Shown here in pieces: positions 57,327 through 64,000 of a stretch of DNA of 64,000 nt. A program made the translations under genes and the position numbers. The stretch's first letter is position 1. Each line of letters begins with the position of its first letter. The stretch covers positions 1 through 64,000 of the forward strand of contig NZ_JODM01000027.1 of NCBI RefSeq assembly GCF_000717995.1. The letters are read 5' to 3'. Origin of the DNA: Streptomyces violaceorubidus (GTDB taxonomy: Bacteria; Actinomycetota; Actinomycetes; Streptomycetales; Streptomycetaceae). Under the pieces are notes generated by a model. It was not told where the DNA came from, made no database searches, and worked only from the letters and a program-made list of their open reading frames with translations.

Positions 57327-57980
57327 TCAGCGGCCGTGGTCCAGATACGCCAGAACCGCCAGGACACGGCGGTTGTCGTCGTCCGAGACCTCCAGGCTCA
57401 GCTTCGCGAAGATGTTCGCCGTGTGCTTCGCGATCGCCCGCTCCGTGACGACGAGCTTCCCCGCGATCGCCGCGTTGGTCCGGCCCTGCGCCATCAGCTC
57501 CAGCACCTCCAGCTCGCGGGGGGTCAGCCGCTCCAGCGGCCGGTCCTCGGCCGCCCGCCGGCTGAGGAGCTGCTGGATGACCTGCGGGTCCATCGCCGTA
57601 CCGCCCGACGCCACCCGCCGTACGGCGTCCACGAACTGCTCCGCGTCGAAGACCCGGTCCTTGAGCAGGTACCCCACCCCGCCGCTCCCGTCGGCCAGCA
57701 GCTCGCGGGCGTACAGCTGCTCCACGTGCTGGGAGAGGACGAGGACCGGCATCCCGGGCCGGTTGCGGCGGGCCTCCAGGGCGCACTGGAGGCCCTCGTC
57801 GGTCAGCGTGGGCGGCAGCCGGACGTCGACCACGGCGACGTCCGGCTCCAGTTCGGCCAGGGCCCGGGACAACTCGGGTCCGGTCTCGACGGCCGCGGCG
57901 ATCTCGAAGCCGTGGGCCTCCAGGAGCCGGACCAGTCCGTCGCGCAGCAGGAACAGGTCTTCGGCTAGGACAACGCGCAA
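57327..57980 (-). CDS. NarL/FixJ-type response regulator
   Basis: A 217-residue response regulator with phospho-acceptor Asp52 in VVDVRLPP and a C-terminal LuxR-type HTH (TPRELEVLELMAQGRTNAAIAGKLVV). The only usable start is TTG 57980: GGAG lies five bases upstream, and no ATG or GTG is in frame nearby. It overlaps the 3' end of the histidine kinase gene by 16 bases, so the two should be translationally coupled. It is similar to the orphan regulator at 1266-1952. Confidence 0.92.
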   Translation of the reverse strand: MRVVLAEDLFLLRDGLVRLLEAHGFEIAAAVETGPELSRALAELEPDVAVVDVRLPPTLTDEGLQCALEARRNRPGMPVLVLSQHVEQLYARELLADGSGGVGYLLKDRVFDAEQFVDAVRRVASGGTAMDPQVIQQLLSRRAAEDRPLERLTPRELEVLELMAQGRTNAAIAGKLVVTERAIAKHTANIFAKLSLEVSDDDNRRVLAVLAYLDHGR

Positions 57981-59248
57981 GGGATCTCCATGGTGACCAT
58001 GGTGGGGCCGCCCGCGGGCGAGCCGACGGCCAGGACGCCGTCGAATGTACCGAGTCGGCGCTCCACACCGGCCAGGCCCGAGCCCGCTCCGATCACGGCG
58101 CCGCCCCTGCCGTTGTCGGTGACACAGATGCGCAGCCGCCCCTCCGCGCCGTGCACGTCCACCCAGATCCGGTCGGCGCCGGAGTGCTTCACGGCGTTGG
58201 TGAGGATCTCGCTGACCGCGAAGTAGGCGGCCGACTCCACGGGGGCCTCGGCGCGGCCGGGCAGGTCCACCTCCACCTCGACCTCGACGGGGACGGGCAG
58301 CCGCAGGGCCAGGGCGCGGACCGCGTCGCCCAGGCCGCGTTCGGCGAGCACCGGGGGATGGATGCCGCGCACGAGGTCGCGCAGCTCGGTCAGGGCGTCG
58401 GCGGAGGACTGCCGGGTCCGCGCGAGCAGTTCCCTGGCCTTCGCCGGGTCCTTCTCCAGCAGCGCCTCGATGGTGCCCAGGTCCAGGCCGACGGCGACCA
58501 GCCGGGCCTGCGCCCCGTCGTGCAGGTCGCGCTCGATGCGGCGCAGTTCGGCGGCGGAGGTGTCGACCGCGTCGCGCCGGGTCTCGGTCAGTACCCGGAC
58601 CCGCTCGGCGAGTTCGCCCCGCCCGGAGCCGAGGATCGCGCCGGTGAGCCGGAAGTGGGCGCGCAGCAGGAGCGGGGCGAGCCGGAGGGCGGCGAGCAGG
58701 ATCACGGCGCCCAGGCCGGCGGCGTAGAGGGCGCTGGTCTGGCCGGTGACCCTGACGAAGCCGTACCAGTACCCGTCGGGCAGTACCCGCCACAGCCCGG
58801 CCCCGATGGCGAAGCCCTCCAGCGGATAGAGCGGCAGGACGGCGGTCAGCAGCGCGGTGACGAAGCCCGCGGTCATGTCGACGGGCAGCCAGCAGATGTC
58901 CCGCCAGGTCGCCGGGTCCCGGAGCATCCCGAAGGTGCGGGCCCACGGATTGGCGCCCTCGGGCAGCGGCCGGTACACCCGCGGGATCCGCACTCCGCCC
59001 CACTCGGCGGCGAGCAGGCGCCGCCGATCCGCGAACGCCCTCACCCCGGTCAGCACCCACGGCGTGGTGACGATGCCGACCCCGATCGGGACCAGGGCGA
59101 TGGAGACCACGGCCAGGCAGAAGCAGAGCACCGCGCCGGGCAGGGAGACGAACGCCAGTGCCAGTCCCCGCACGGCCGACAGCGCGACGTCCCGCGTCCG
59201 CCCCTGTGCCCGCGTCCGCCCCGTGCCGCTCTTCGTCTCGATGCTCAT
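57965..59248 (-). CDS. HisKA_3-type sensor histidine kinase
   Basis: A 427-residue sensor kinase. Four or more hydrophobic segments (about 25-190) form the membrane sensor. The dimerisation domain has the phospho-acceptor H-box IERDLHDGAQARLVAVGL, and the ATPase domain shows SEILTNAVKHS (N-box) and VTDNGRGG. It pairs with the overlapping response regulator. The signal is unknown; the first gene of this unit is the kinase. Confidence 0.93.
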   Translation of the reverse strand: MSIETKSGTGRTRAQGRTRDVALSAVRGLALAFVSLPGAVLCFCLAVVSIALVPIGVGIVTTPWVLTGVRAFADRRRLLAAEWGGVRIPRVYRPLPEGANPWARTFGMLRDPATWRDICWLPVDMTAGFVTALLTAVLPLYPLEGFAIGAGLWRVLPDGYWYGFVRVTGQTSALYAAGLGAVILLAALRLAPLLLRAHFRLTGAILGSGRGELAERVRVLTETRRDAVDTSAAELRRIERDLHDGAQARLVAVGLDLGTIEALLEKDPAKARELLARTRQSSADALTELRDLVRGIHPPVLAERGLGDAVRALALRLPVPVEVEVEVDLPGRAEAPVESAAYFAVSEILTNAVKHSGADRIWVDVHGAEGRLRICVTDNGRGGAVIGAGSGLAGVERRLGTFDGVLAVGSPAGGPTMVTMEIPCALS

Positions 59249-59299
59249 GGCGTCAGTCTCGCGGAGGCGACGACGCGGGTCACGGGGCCGGGCACCCGG

Positions 59300-60328
59300 T
59301 CAGGGGGTGGTGCCGGATACACCCCCGCCGGTCCCGCCTGCGGCCAGGACCCGCGCCTCCGTCTCCGGGTCCAGGCCGACCGGTGGCCGGTCCGGGCGCC
59401 GGGGTGCCGTGCCGCCGAGGTCCCGCAGCCAGGACCAGGTGTCGGCCACGGTGTCCTCGACGGGCCGGCAGGCCAGGCCGGTCGCCAGGGCCCGGGAGAC
59501 GTCCGCGCGCTGAAGGGCGTCGTGCAGGTCGCTGCCGGGCGGTGTCCACACCGGCAGCTGCCCCCACGGCTCGATGCCGGCGGCGAGGACGGTCCCGGGG
59601 GAGGTCCAGCGCAGCTCCGCGGCGGTGCCCGTGACCTTCGCGCAGGCTTCGAGCAGGCCGCCCATCGTGGTGTGCCCCGGCGGGGAGGCGAGGTTGTACG
59701 GTCCGCCCAGCCCCCCTTCCACCGCGCCGAGCGTCCAGTCGGCGAGGTCGCGGACGTCGATGTACTGGAGGGGGAGGTCGTACGGGCCCGGCGCGAGGAC
59801 GGGCCCGCCGCGGGCGACGCGGTTCAGCCACCAGGGCAGCCGGCCGACGTTCTCGTAGGGGCCGAGGACCAGCCCGGACCGCACGAGCACCGAGCGGTCC
59901 GCGCCGAAGGCGTCCAAGACGCCCAGCTCGGCGCCCCGCTTGTCCCGGGCGTAGTCGCGCTGCCCGGCGTTCGCCGAGGCGCCCTCGACGAGCGGGGCGT
60001 CCTCGGTGTACCCGGCGGGCGGGGCCCAGGCGTACACCGAGCAGCTCGACACGTACACGTACCGTCCGGCGCGGTCCCGCAGCAGCCGCGCCGCGTCCCG
60101 CACCGCGCGGGGCGCCGCCGACCAGGTGTCGACGACGGCGTCCCAGGCATCCCCGGCCAGGGCGGCGAGCCCGTCGGGCGCGGTGCGGTCGCCGTGCAGC
60201 GCTCGTGCCCCGGGGGGCGGGGCGTGCCGTCCGCGGTGCAGGACGGTCACCTCCCAGCCGCGGCCGAGCGCCGCCTCCACCACGGCCCGCCCCACGAACT
60301 CCGTACCGCCCAGCACCAGTAGCCTCAT
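59300..60328 (-). CDS. NAD-dependent epimerase/dehydratase-like protein
   Basis: A 342-residue extended SDR protein with the N-terminal nucleotide motif LGGTEFVGRAVV. The usual YxxxK is found as YARDK (in QRDYARDKRGAEL), and it has a VSSCSVY strand. It is of the isoflavone-reductase/ribonucleoprotein-associated subtype rather than a sugar-nucleotide epimerase with a known product. It ends 52 bases upstream of the kinase start, on the same strand. Confidence 0.82.
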   Translation of the reverse strand: MRLLVLGGTEFVGRAVVEAALGRGWEVTVLHRGRHAPPPGARALHGDRTAPDGLAALAGDAWDAVVDTWSAAPRAVRDAARLLRDRAGRYVYVSSCSVYAWAPPAGYTEDAPLVEGASANAGQRDYARDKRGAELGVLDAFGADRSVLVRSGLVLGPYENVGRLPWWLNRVARGGPVLAPGPYDLPLQYIDVRDLADWTLGAVEGGLGGPYNLASPPGHTTMGGLLEACAKVTGTAAELRWTSPGTVLAAGIEPWGQLPVWTPPGSDLHDALQRADVSRALATGLACRPVEDTVADTWSWLRDLGGTAPRRPDRPPVGLDPETEARVLAAGGTGGGVSGTTP

Positions 60329-60398
60329 GCCGCCACTGTGCCGGGCGCGGCGGCCGGAGGGAACGTTCCTCTGCCGTCAGCAGACGGGCGGTGAGGGC

Positions 60399-61058
60399 TC
60401 AGCGCCCCACGGGCGGCGTGTACTTGTAGCCGACGCGCCGCACGGTCTGGATCGTCTGCCGGTGCTCGGCGCCGAGCTTCCGGCGCAGCCGGGCCACGTG
60501 CACGTCGACGGTGCGGCCGTCGCCCACGTGCCCGTAGCCCCACACCGTGGTGACCAGCTGGTCGCGGGTGTGCACCCGGTGCGGATGCGTGACGAGGTGG
60601 GCGAGCAGCTCGAACTCCAGGTAGGTCAGGTCCAGTTCACGCCCCTCCACGGCGGCGATGCGCCGGGCGGGGTCGATCCGGACGAGCGGGGCCTCGTCTC
60701 GGGCCGGGTCCTGCGGCCGGGTGCGGGTGCGGCCCTGCTCTTCGTGGCCCGCGCCGACGCCGTCGCCCTCGCCGTCCTCCTCGGTCGACGGTCCGGCCAC
60801 GCCCAGCGCGCGGAACGGCGGCTGCTGGTCGGCCGGGACGAGCACCAGGTAGCCGACCATCGGCGGCCGGCCGGGCAGCGGGGGCAGGGTGTGCGGGGGT
60901 GCGGGCAGCCAGGTGGCGCCCGGCGGCAGCAGATCGGCCACGTCCACCACCTCGTCCCGGTCCACGGCGCGCAGCCGGTGCCGGGGGCCGCCGGAGTCGG
61001 GGCGGACGGTGGGGGAGTCGAGGGTGGTGACGGTGGACAGGGAAGGGGTGGTCGCCAT
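60399..61058 (-). CDS. glnRII: GlnRII-like winged-helix regulator
   Basis: A 219-residue protein. Its C-terminal 95 residues are an OmpR/PhoB winged helix (LDLTYLEFELLAHLVTHP, RTVDVHVARLRRKLG, then TVRRVGYKY), close in pattern to GlnR. The N-terminal 110 residues do not form a receiver domain. By family and by its place three genes from glnII it corresponds to what I know as GlnRII in S. coelicolor, which binds nitrogen-gene promoters. That identity is an inference. A candidate leader peptide lies 152 bases upstream. Confidence 0.7.
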   Translation of the reverse strand: MATTPSLSTVTTLDSPTVRPDSGGPRHRLRAVDRDEVVDVADLLPPGATWLPAPPHTLPPLPGRPPMVGYLVLVPADQQPPFRALGVAGPSTEEDGEGDGVGAGHEEQGRTRTRPQDPARDEAPLVRIDPARRIAAVEGRELDLTYLEFELLAHLVTHPHRVHTRDQLVTTVWGYGHVGDGRTVDVHVARLRRKLGAEHRQTIQTVRRVGYKYTPPVGR

Positions 61059-61210
61059 GAGACGTCAGCTCTTTCGCGCGAGAGGTTCGTCGGGAGGGGC
61101 GACGGGCGCGAGTTCATGGTCGGGCGCGTCGCGGGACGTACGTCGTGCGCACCGGCGGATGACCGTGGAAGGCAGTGGAAGGCCGTGGACGGCCCGGGAC
61201 GTGCGGCTTC

Positions 61211-61333
61211 CTAGCGGGCCGGCGCGGTCGTCGCGCGGCAACACACCCGGTCGAAGTCGTCGTGCTGACGGGAAGGCCAGAAGGGCTCGAGGTCATGGCG
61301 ACCCGTCGCTGCGTACTTCCGGAAGCTGGCCAT
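61211..61333 (-). CDS. Candidate 40-residue leader peptide
   Basis: A 40-codon frame, ATG 61333 to TAG 61211, encodes a C-terminal block SRQHDDFDRVCCR. Its SRxHxDxxRV core matches that of the short leader peptides annotated upstream of actinobacterial sulfur and redox genes, which end in cysteine codons. It lies upstream of the GlnRII-like gene on the same strand and is followed by a 10-bp palindrome at 61135-61144. No strong ribosome-binding site is visible, so translation is unproven. Confidence 0.5.
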   Translation of the reverse strand: MASFRKYAATGRHDLEPFWPSRQHDDFDRVCCRATTAPAR

Positions 61334-61361
61334 GGGCCCATTGAAGCAGACGGCGGCCAAG

Positions 61362-61378
61362 GAGAGGAGACTCCTCTC
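61362..61378 (-). promoter_or_regulatory. Perfect 17-base palindrome upstream of the leader peptide
   Basis: GAGAGGAG (61362-61369) and CTCCTCTC (61371-61378) are exact complements around one A. It lies 28 bases upstream of the leader-peptide ATG. It could be an operator for an unknown regulator or an RNA hairpin. Confidence 0.5.
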
Positions 61379-61419
61379 AGTGCGTGGACGCCCTTGGCTC
61401 GAACCAGCCCCCGGGCCGG

Positions 61420-62349
61420 TCATCCCACCAGCCGTTTGCGCCAGTTCAGCGGGGCCACGGTGATGGCTCTGCCCGGATCGCCGTCCCACTGCGTGGACAG
61501 TCCGGACCCGGCGAACGCCGCCACCACCTCGTGTCCGACGGCCGTGGTCGTCTCCTCGGAGCCGTCGAAACCGCCGTAGTGCAGCACGAGCCCGTGCCCC
61601 TCGGCGGCGGCCCCGGTGCTCTGCCGGTGGAAGAAGACGAAGCCGCGGGCGCCCTCGCGCTCCGCGCCGATCTCCGCGAGACCGCAGCCCCGGCAGCAGG
61701 CGAAGTTCTCCCGGGCGGTGACACCGGCCGCGTCCAGGGCCCCGAAGACCCGGCTGAGCCGGTCCGGGTCGGTGCTCTCCTCGCCCCAGGCCGCCTGCTC
61801 GGCCAGCCGCTCCAGCCACAGCCGGTCCACCAACTGCCGGGCCTGGGCAGCGTAGACCGGCCGGTCGCCGTACTCGCCGCCCGCGAGGTGTTCCTCGGCG
61901 ATCTCGGACAGTGTCCCGCGGCCGTCGTAGCCGCAGCGGAGCTGCTCGCGCACCCGCCGCTCGACCTGCTCGCGGACCTCGTCGGGCAGGTCCGGGACCT
62001 CTTCGCGCGGCGGGAGGGGGATCGGCTCCCAGGCGACGCCGGTCTCCCAGCCGGGCTCCTGGCGTGCCCAGCCGGTCAGGAGGTCCGCCACGCGGCGGGG
62101 GTCGTCGAGGTCGGCACCGAAGAACGCGTCGGCGGCGGCCCGGTACTCCAGCCGGTACTCCCCGCCGTCCTCGTGCCACACCTGGGCGAACACGTCGGGG
62201 ATGTCCGGTATCCGCTGGACGACCAGGAAGCGGTCACCGGCGTCGCCGATGCGCGTCACCAACTCCCGCAGCCGCGCCGCCCCGATCCGGGTGTGCGTCC
62301 GCCCGCTCTCCGTCTCGACCCTGAGGGCGAGGACACCGTCGATCTCCAT
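61420..62349 (-). CDS. DUF6891 protein
   Basis: A 309-residue cytoplasmic protein. The N-terminal half is a small alpha/beta unit (IPDVFAQVWHEDGGEYRLEYR). The C-terminal half matches what I know as DUF6891: ARENFACCRGCGLAEIG, whose three cysteines could bind metal, then GFVFFHRQST and GLVLHYGGFDGS. It lies between glnII and the leader-peptide/GlnRII-like locus on the same strand. Function unknown. Confidence 0.78.
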   Translation of the reverse strand: MEIDGVLALRVETESGRTHTRIGAARLRELVTRIGDAGDRFLVVQRIPDIPDVFAQVWHEDGGEYRLEYRAAADAFFGADLDDPRRVADLLTGWARQEPGWETGVAWEPIPLPPREEVPDLPDEVREQVERRVREQLRCGYDGRGTLSEIAEEHLAGGEYGDRPVYAAQARQLVDRLWLERLAEQAAWGEESTDPDRLSRVFGALDAAGVTARENFACCRGCGLAEIGAEREGARGFVFFHRQSTGAAAEGHGLVLHYGGFDGSEETTTAVGHEVVAAFAGSGLSTQWDGDPGRAITVAPLNWRKRLVG

Positions 62350-62394
62350 GTCCCCACCCTCGCACGCGCCACTGACAACGCGGCCGGAGCGGGA

Positions 62395-63426
62395 TCAGGC
62401 CTGGCCGGCCTTCTCCAGCGCCGTGCAGCAGGTGTCGACGAGCAGGCGCGTCACGACGTACGGGTCGACGTTGGCGTTGGGGCGGCGGTCCTCGATGTAG
62501 CCCTTGCCGTCCTTCTCGACCTGCCACGGGATGCGCACCGAGGCGCCGCGGTCGGAGACGCCGTAGGAGTACTCGTTCCACGGGGCGGTCTCGTGCAGAC
62601 CGGTGAGGCGGTCGTCGATGCCGGCGCCGTAGTTCTTGACGTGGTCCAGCGGCTTGGAGCCCTCACCGAGCGACTCGCAGGCGGTGATGATCGCCTCGTA
62701 GCCCTCGCGCATCGCCTTGGTGGAGAAGTTGGTGTGCGCGCCCGCGCCGTTCCAGTCGCCCTTGACCGGCTTGGGGTCCAGGGTGGCGGAGACGCCGAAG
62801 TCCTCGGCGGTGCGGTAGAGCAGCCAGCGGGCCACCCACAGCTGGTCGGAGACCTCCAGCGGCGCCAGCGGGCCGACCTGGAACTCCCACTGGCCGGGCA
62901 TGACCTCGGCGTTGATGCCGGAGATGCCGAGACCGGCCTTCAGGCAGTTCTCCAGGTGGGCCTCGACGACCTCGCGGCCGAAGATCTCGTCCGAGCCGAC
63001 ACCGCAGTAGTAGCCGCCCTGCGCGGCCGGGAAGCCGCCCTCGGGGAAGCCCAGCGGGCGGGCGCCCTTGAAGAAGGTGTACTCCTGCTCGATGCCGAAG
63101 ACCGGCTCCTGCGCGGCGAAGCGCGCGGCCACCTCGGCCAGCGCGGCGCGGGTGTTGCTCGGGTGCGGCGTCAGGTCGGTGTCCAGGACCTCGCACAGCA
63201 CCAGGACGTCCTCGCCGCCGCGGATCGGGTCGGGGCAGGAGAAGACCGGCCTGAGCACGCAGTCCGAGGAGCTGCCCTCGGCCTGGTTGGTGGAGGAGCC
63301 GTCGAAGCCCCAGATCGGCAGGGCGTCCAGCCCGGCGGGAGCATCCGTGATGATCTTCGTCTTGGAACGGAGCTTGGCCGTCGGCTCGGTGCCGTCGATC
63401 CAGATGTACTCAGCCTTGAAGGTCAC
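62395..63426 (-). CDS. glnII: Glutamine synthetase II (eukaryotic type)
   Basis: A 343-residue GS-II enzyme that makes glutamine from glutamate and ammonium. It is a heat-labile, octameric or decameric type not controlled by adenylylation. Family landmarks are WGFDGSSTNQAEG, FGIEQEYTFF, GINAEVMPGQWEFQVGP and NGAGAHTNFSTKAMR. A GlnR box 105-142 bases upstream predicts activation under nitrogen limitation. It is the clearest nitrogen-regulated gene in the window. Confidence 0.97.
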   Translation of the reverse strand: MTFKAEYIWIDGTEPTAKLRSKTKIITDAPAGLDALPIWGFDGSSTNQAEGSSSDCVLRPVFSCPDPIRGGEDVLVLCEVLDTDLTPHPSNTRAALAEVAARFAAQEPVFGIEQEYTFFKGARPLGFPEGGFPAAQGGYYCGVGSDEIFGREVVEAHLENCLKAGLGISGINAEVMPGQWEFQVGPLAPLEVSDQLWVARWLLYRTAEDFGVSATLDPKPVKGDWNGAGAHTNFSTKAMREGYEAIITACESLGEGSKPLDHVKNYGAGIDDRLTGLHETAPWNEYSYGVSDRGASVRIPWQVEKDGKGYIEDRRPNANVDPYVVTRLLVDTCCTALEKAGQA

Positions 63427-63530
63427 GGGGCTACATCCTTCGGGGTGGGTCTCGGCGCACGTGCGGGTGCGGCGGCGCGCGGGGGCGGCAGGGGTGCCGC
63501 GGCTACTGCGGTGCAGCGTGCCAACCAGCG

Positions 63531-63568
63531 ATTTCCCGACCGTTGCCCGTGTGTGAACCCCGTGTTAC
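63531..63568 (-). promoter_or_regulatory. GlnR box of glnII
   Basis: On the glnII strand the sequence parses as GTAAC, N6, TTCAC, N6, GCAAC, N6, GAAAT. This 5-6-5-6-5-6-5 spacing is that of the GlnR consensus (gTnAc-N6-GaAAc repeated), and each block matches it well. Its distal end overlaps the stop codon of the MarR gene by four bases. Confidence 0.85.
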
Positions 63569-64000
63569 CTGGGGTCGTTGTGGCGCGGCTCACTCCCGTC
63601 GGCCCCGGCCGCCTCCCGTACGCCGGTCAAGAAGCCCCTGATCGCCGCCCGTTCCCGCTCGTCGTACCCGCGCAGCAGCTCCACCGCCCGCCCGATCAGC
63701 GGTCCGAAGTGGGACCAGCCCAGCGCCACGGCCCGCTCGTCCACCTCCACGGTGACCCTGCGCCGGTCCCGTCCGTCGCGCACCCGGCGCACGTGACCGG
63801 CCCGCTCCAGCCGGTCCACCAGCGCCGTCGTGCCCGCGGAGTTCAGCCCGAGCGCGGCGCCCAGGCGCCCGGCGGTCATCGCCTCGCCCGCCCGAGCGGC
63901 GTCCATGAGCGCGATGAGCGCCCGGACGTCGGTGGGGTGCATGCCGTTGCGCTGGGCGAACCGGGCGCTGTGCGCCCCCAGTTCGACGGCGACCGCGCGC
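63565..64000 (-). CDS. MarR-family regulator, 5' truncated by the window edge
   Basis: The visible 144 codons hold most of a MarR winged-helix protein: MHPTDVRALIALMDAARAGE, LGLNSAGTTALVDRLERAGHV (recognition helix) and RDGRDRRRVTVEVDE (wing). The reading frame continues without stop to base 64000, so the true start lies outside. The gene is co-directional with glnII; its stop overlaps the GlnR box. Confidence 0.88.
   Translation of the reverse strand, partial: RAVAVELGAHSARFAQRNGMHPTDVRALIALMDAARAGEAMTAGRLGAALGLNSAGTTALVDRLERAGHVRRVRDGRDRRRVTVEVDERAVALGWSHFGPLIGRAVELLRGYDERERAAIRGFLTGVREAAGADGSEPRHNDPR

Noticed and set aside
61114..61341. 75-codon frame overlapping the leader peptide on the same strand
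   Set aside because: Its product is Arg/Pro/Ser-rich without a recognisable pattern, whereas the other frame holds the leader-peptide block.

Overview
The window is a very GC-rich stretch of a Streptomyces chromosome. Nearly every codon ends in G or C, GTG starts are common, ATGA/GTGA stop-start overlaps are frequent, and the gene families are streptomycete ones (AfsR/SARP regulator, Scr1-type XRE regulator with DUF397, GlnE, GlnII, GlnA2, MalR-MalEFG-AglA). Gene content and order look like the glnII to glnE to efeUOB part of the S. coelicolor/S. lividans chromosome. That placement is from memory of the families, not from a search. I see no phage, insertion sequence, CRISPR array, tRNA or rRNA.

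Layout. 1-4.5 kb: a copy of a dispersed hairpin repeat, a 48-bp tandem repeat, an Rsm22-type methyltransferase, an orphan response regulator, a TetR regulator and a primase/polymerase-like protein. 4.5-9.4 kb: an iron region, with an EfeUOB-type ferrous iron uptake set plus lipoprotein on the minus strand, a PhzF-like protein and a heme oxygenase; both iron transcription units are preceded by DmdR-type iron boxes. 9.4-15 kb: methionine aminopeptidase, an MFS exporter, an F420:NADP oxidoreductase and an S2P-like membrane protease. 15-21 kb: a giant SARP/NB-ARC regulator next to a drug-type ABC exporter. 21-24.7 kb: panB, an exo/endonuclease-phosphatase and a second MFS exporter. 24.7-27.9 kb: a translationally coupled XRE-DUF397-Ser/Thr kinase (WD40) cassette.

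27.9-37 kb: nitrogen and NAD genes, namely glnA2 (glutamine synthetase-like), a DUF3105-DUF305 pair, glutamine-dependent nadE, a yefM-yoeB toxin-antitoxin operon and glnE; the second copy of the dispersed repeat follows glnE. 37-50.2 kb: the maltose/maltodextrin regulon, with malR divergent from malE-malF-malG-aglA, then a secreted 1,804-residue protein carrying two GH13 catalytic domains. LacI-type TTGC/GCAA operators lie in front of malR, malE and the amylase/pullulanase gene, and strong hairpins sit between malE and malF and between malG and aglA. The secreted enzyme would cut starch, MalEFG would import the maltodextrins and cytoplasmic AglA would release glucose; the ATPase for MalFG is not encoded here and is presumably the shared MsiK.

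50.2-64 kb: a tautomerase-like protein, a TetR regulator with a ferredoxin-reductase-type enzyme, an unusual sigma-like protein with a membrane anchor, a TPR protein, two exported proteins, a two-component pair, an epimerase, a GlnRII-like winged-helix regulator preceded by a candidate leader peptide, a DUF6891 protein, glnII with a well-formed GlnR box, and a truncated MarR gene at the right edge. The strongest leads for follow-up are the dispersed hairpin repeat, the leader peptide with its palindrome, the sigma-like membrane protein, the kinase cassette, and the well-preserved operators of the mal, yefM-yoeB, iron and glnII units.
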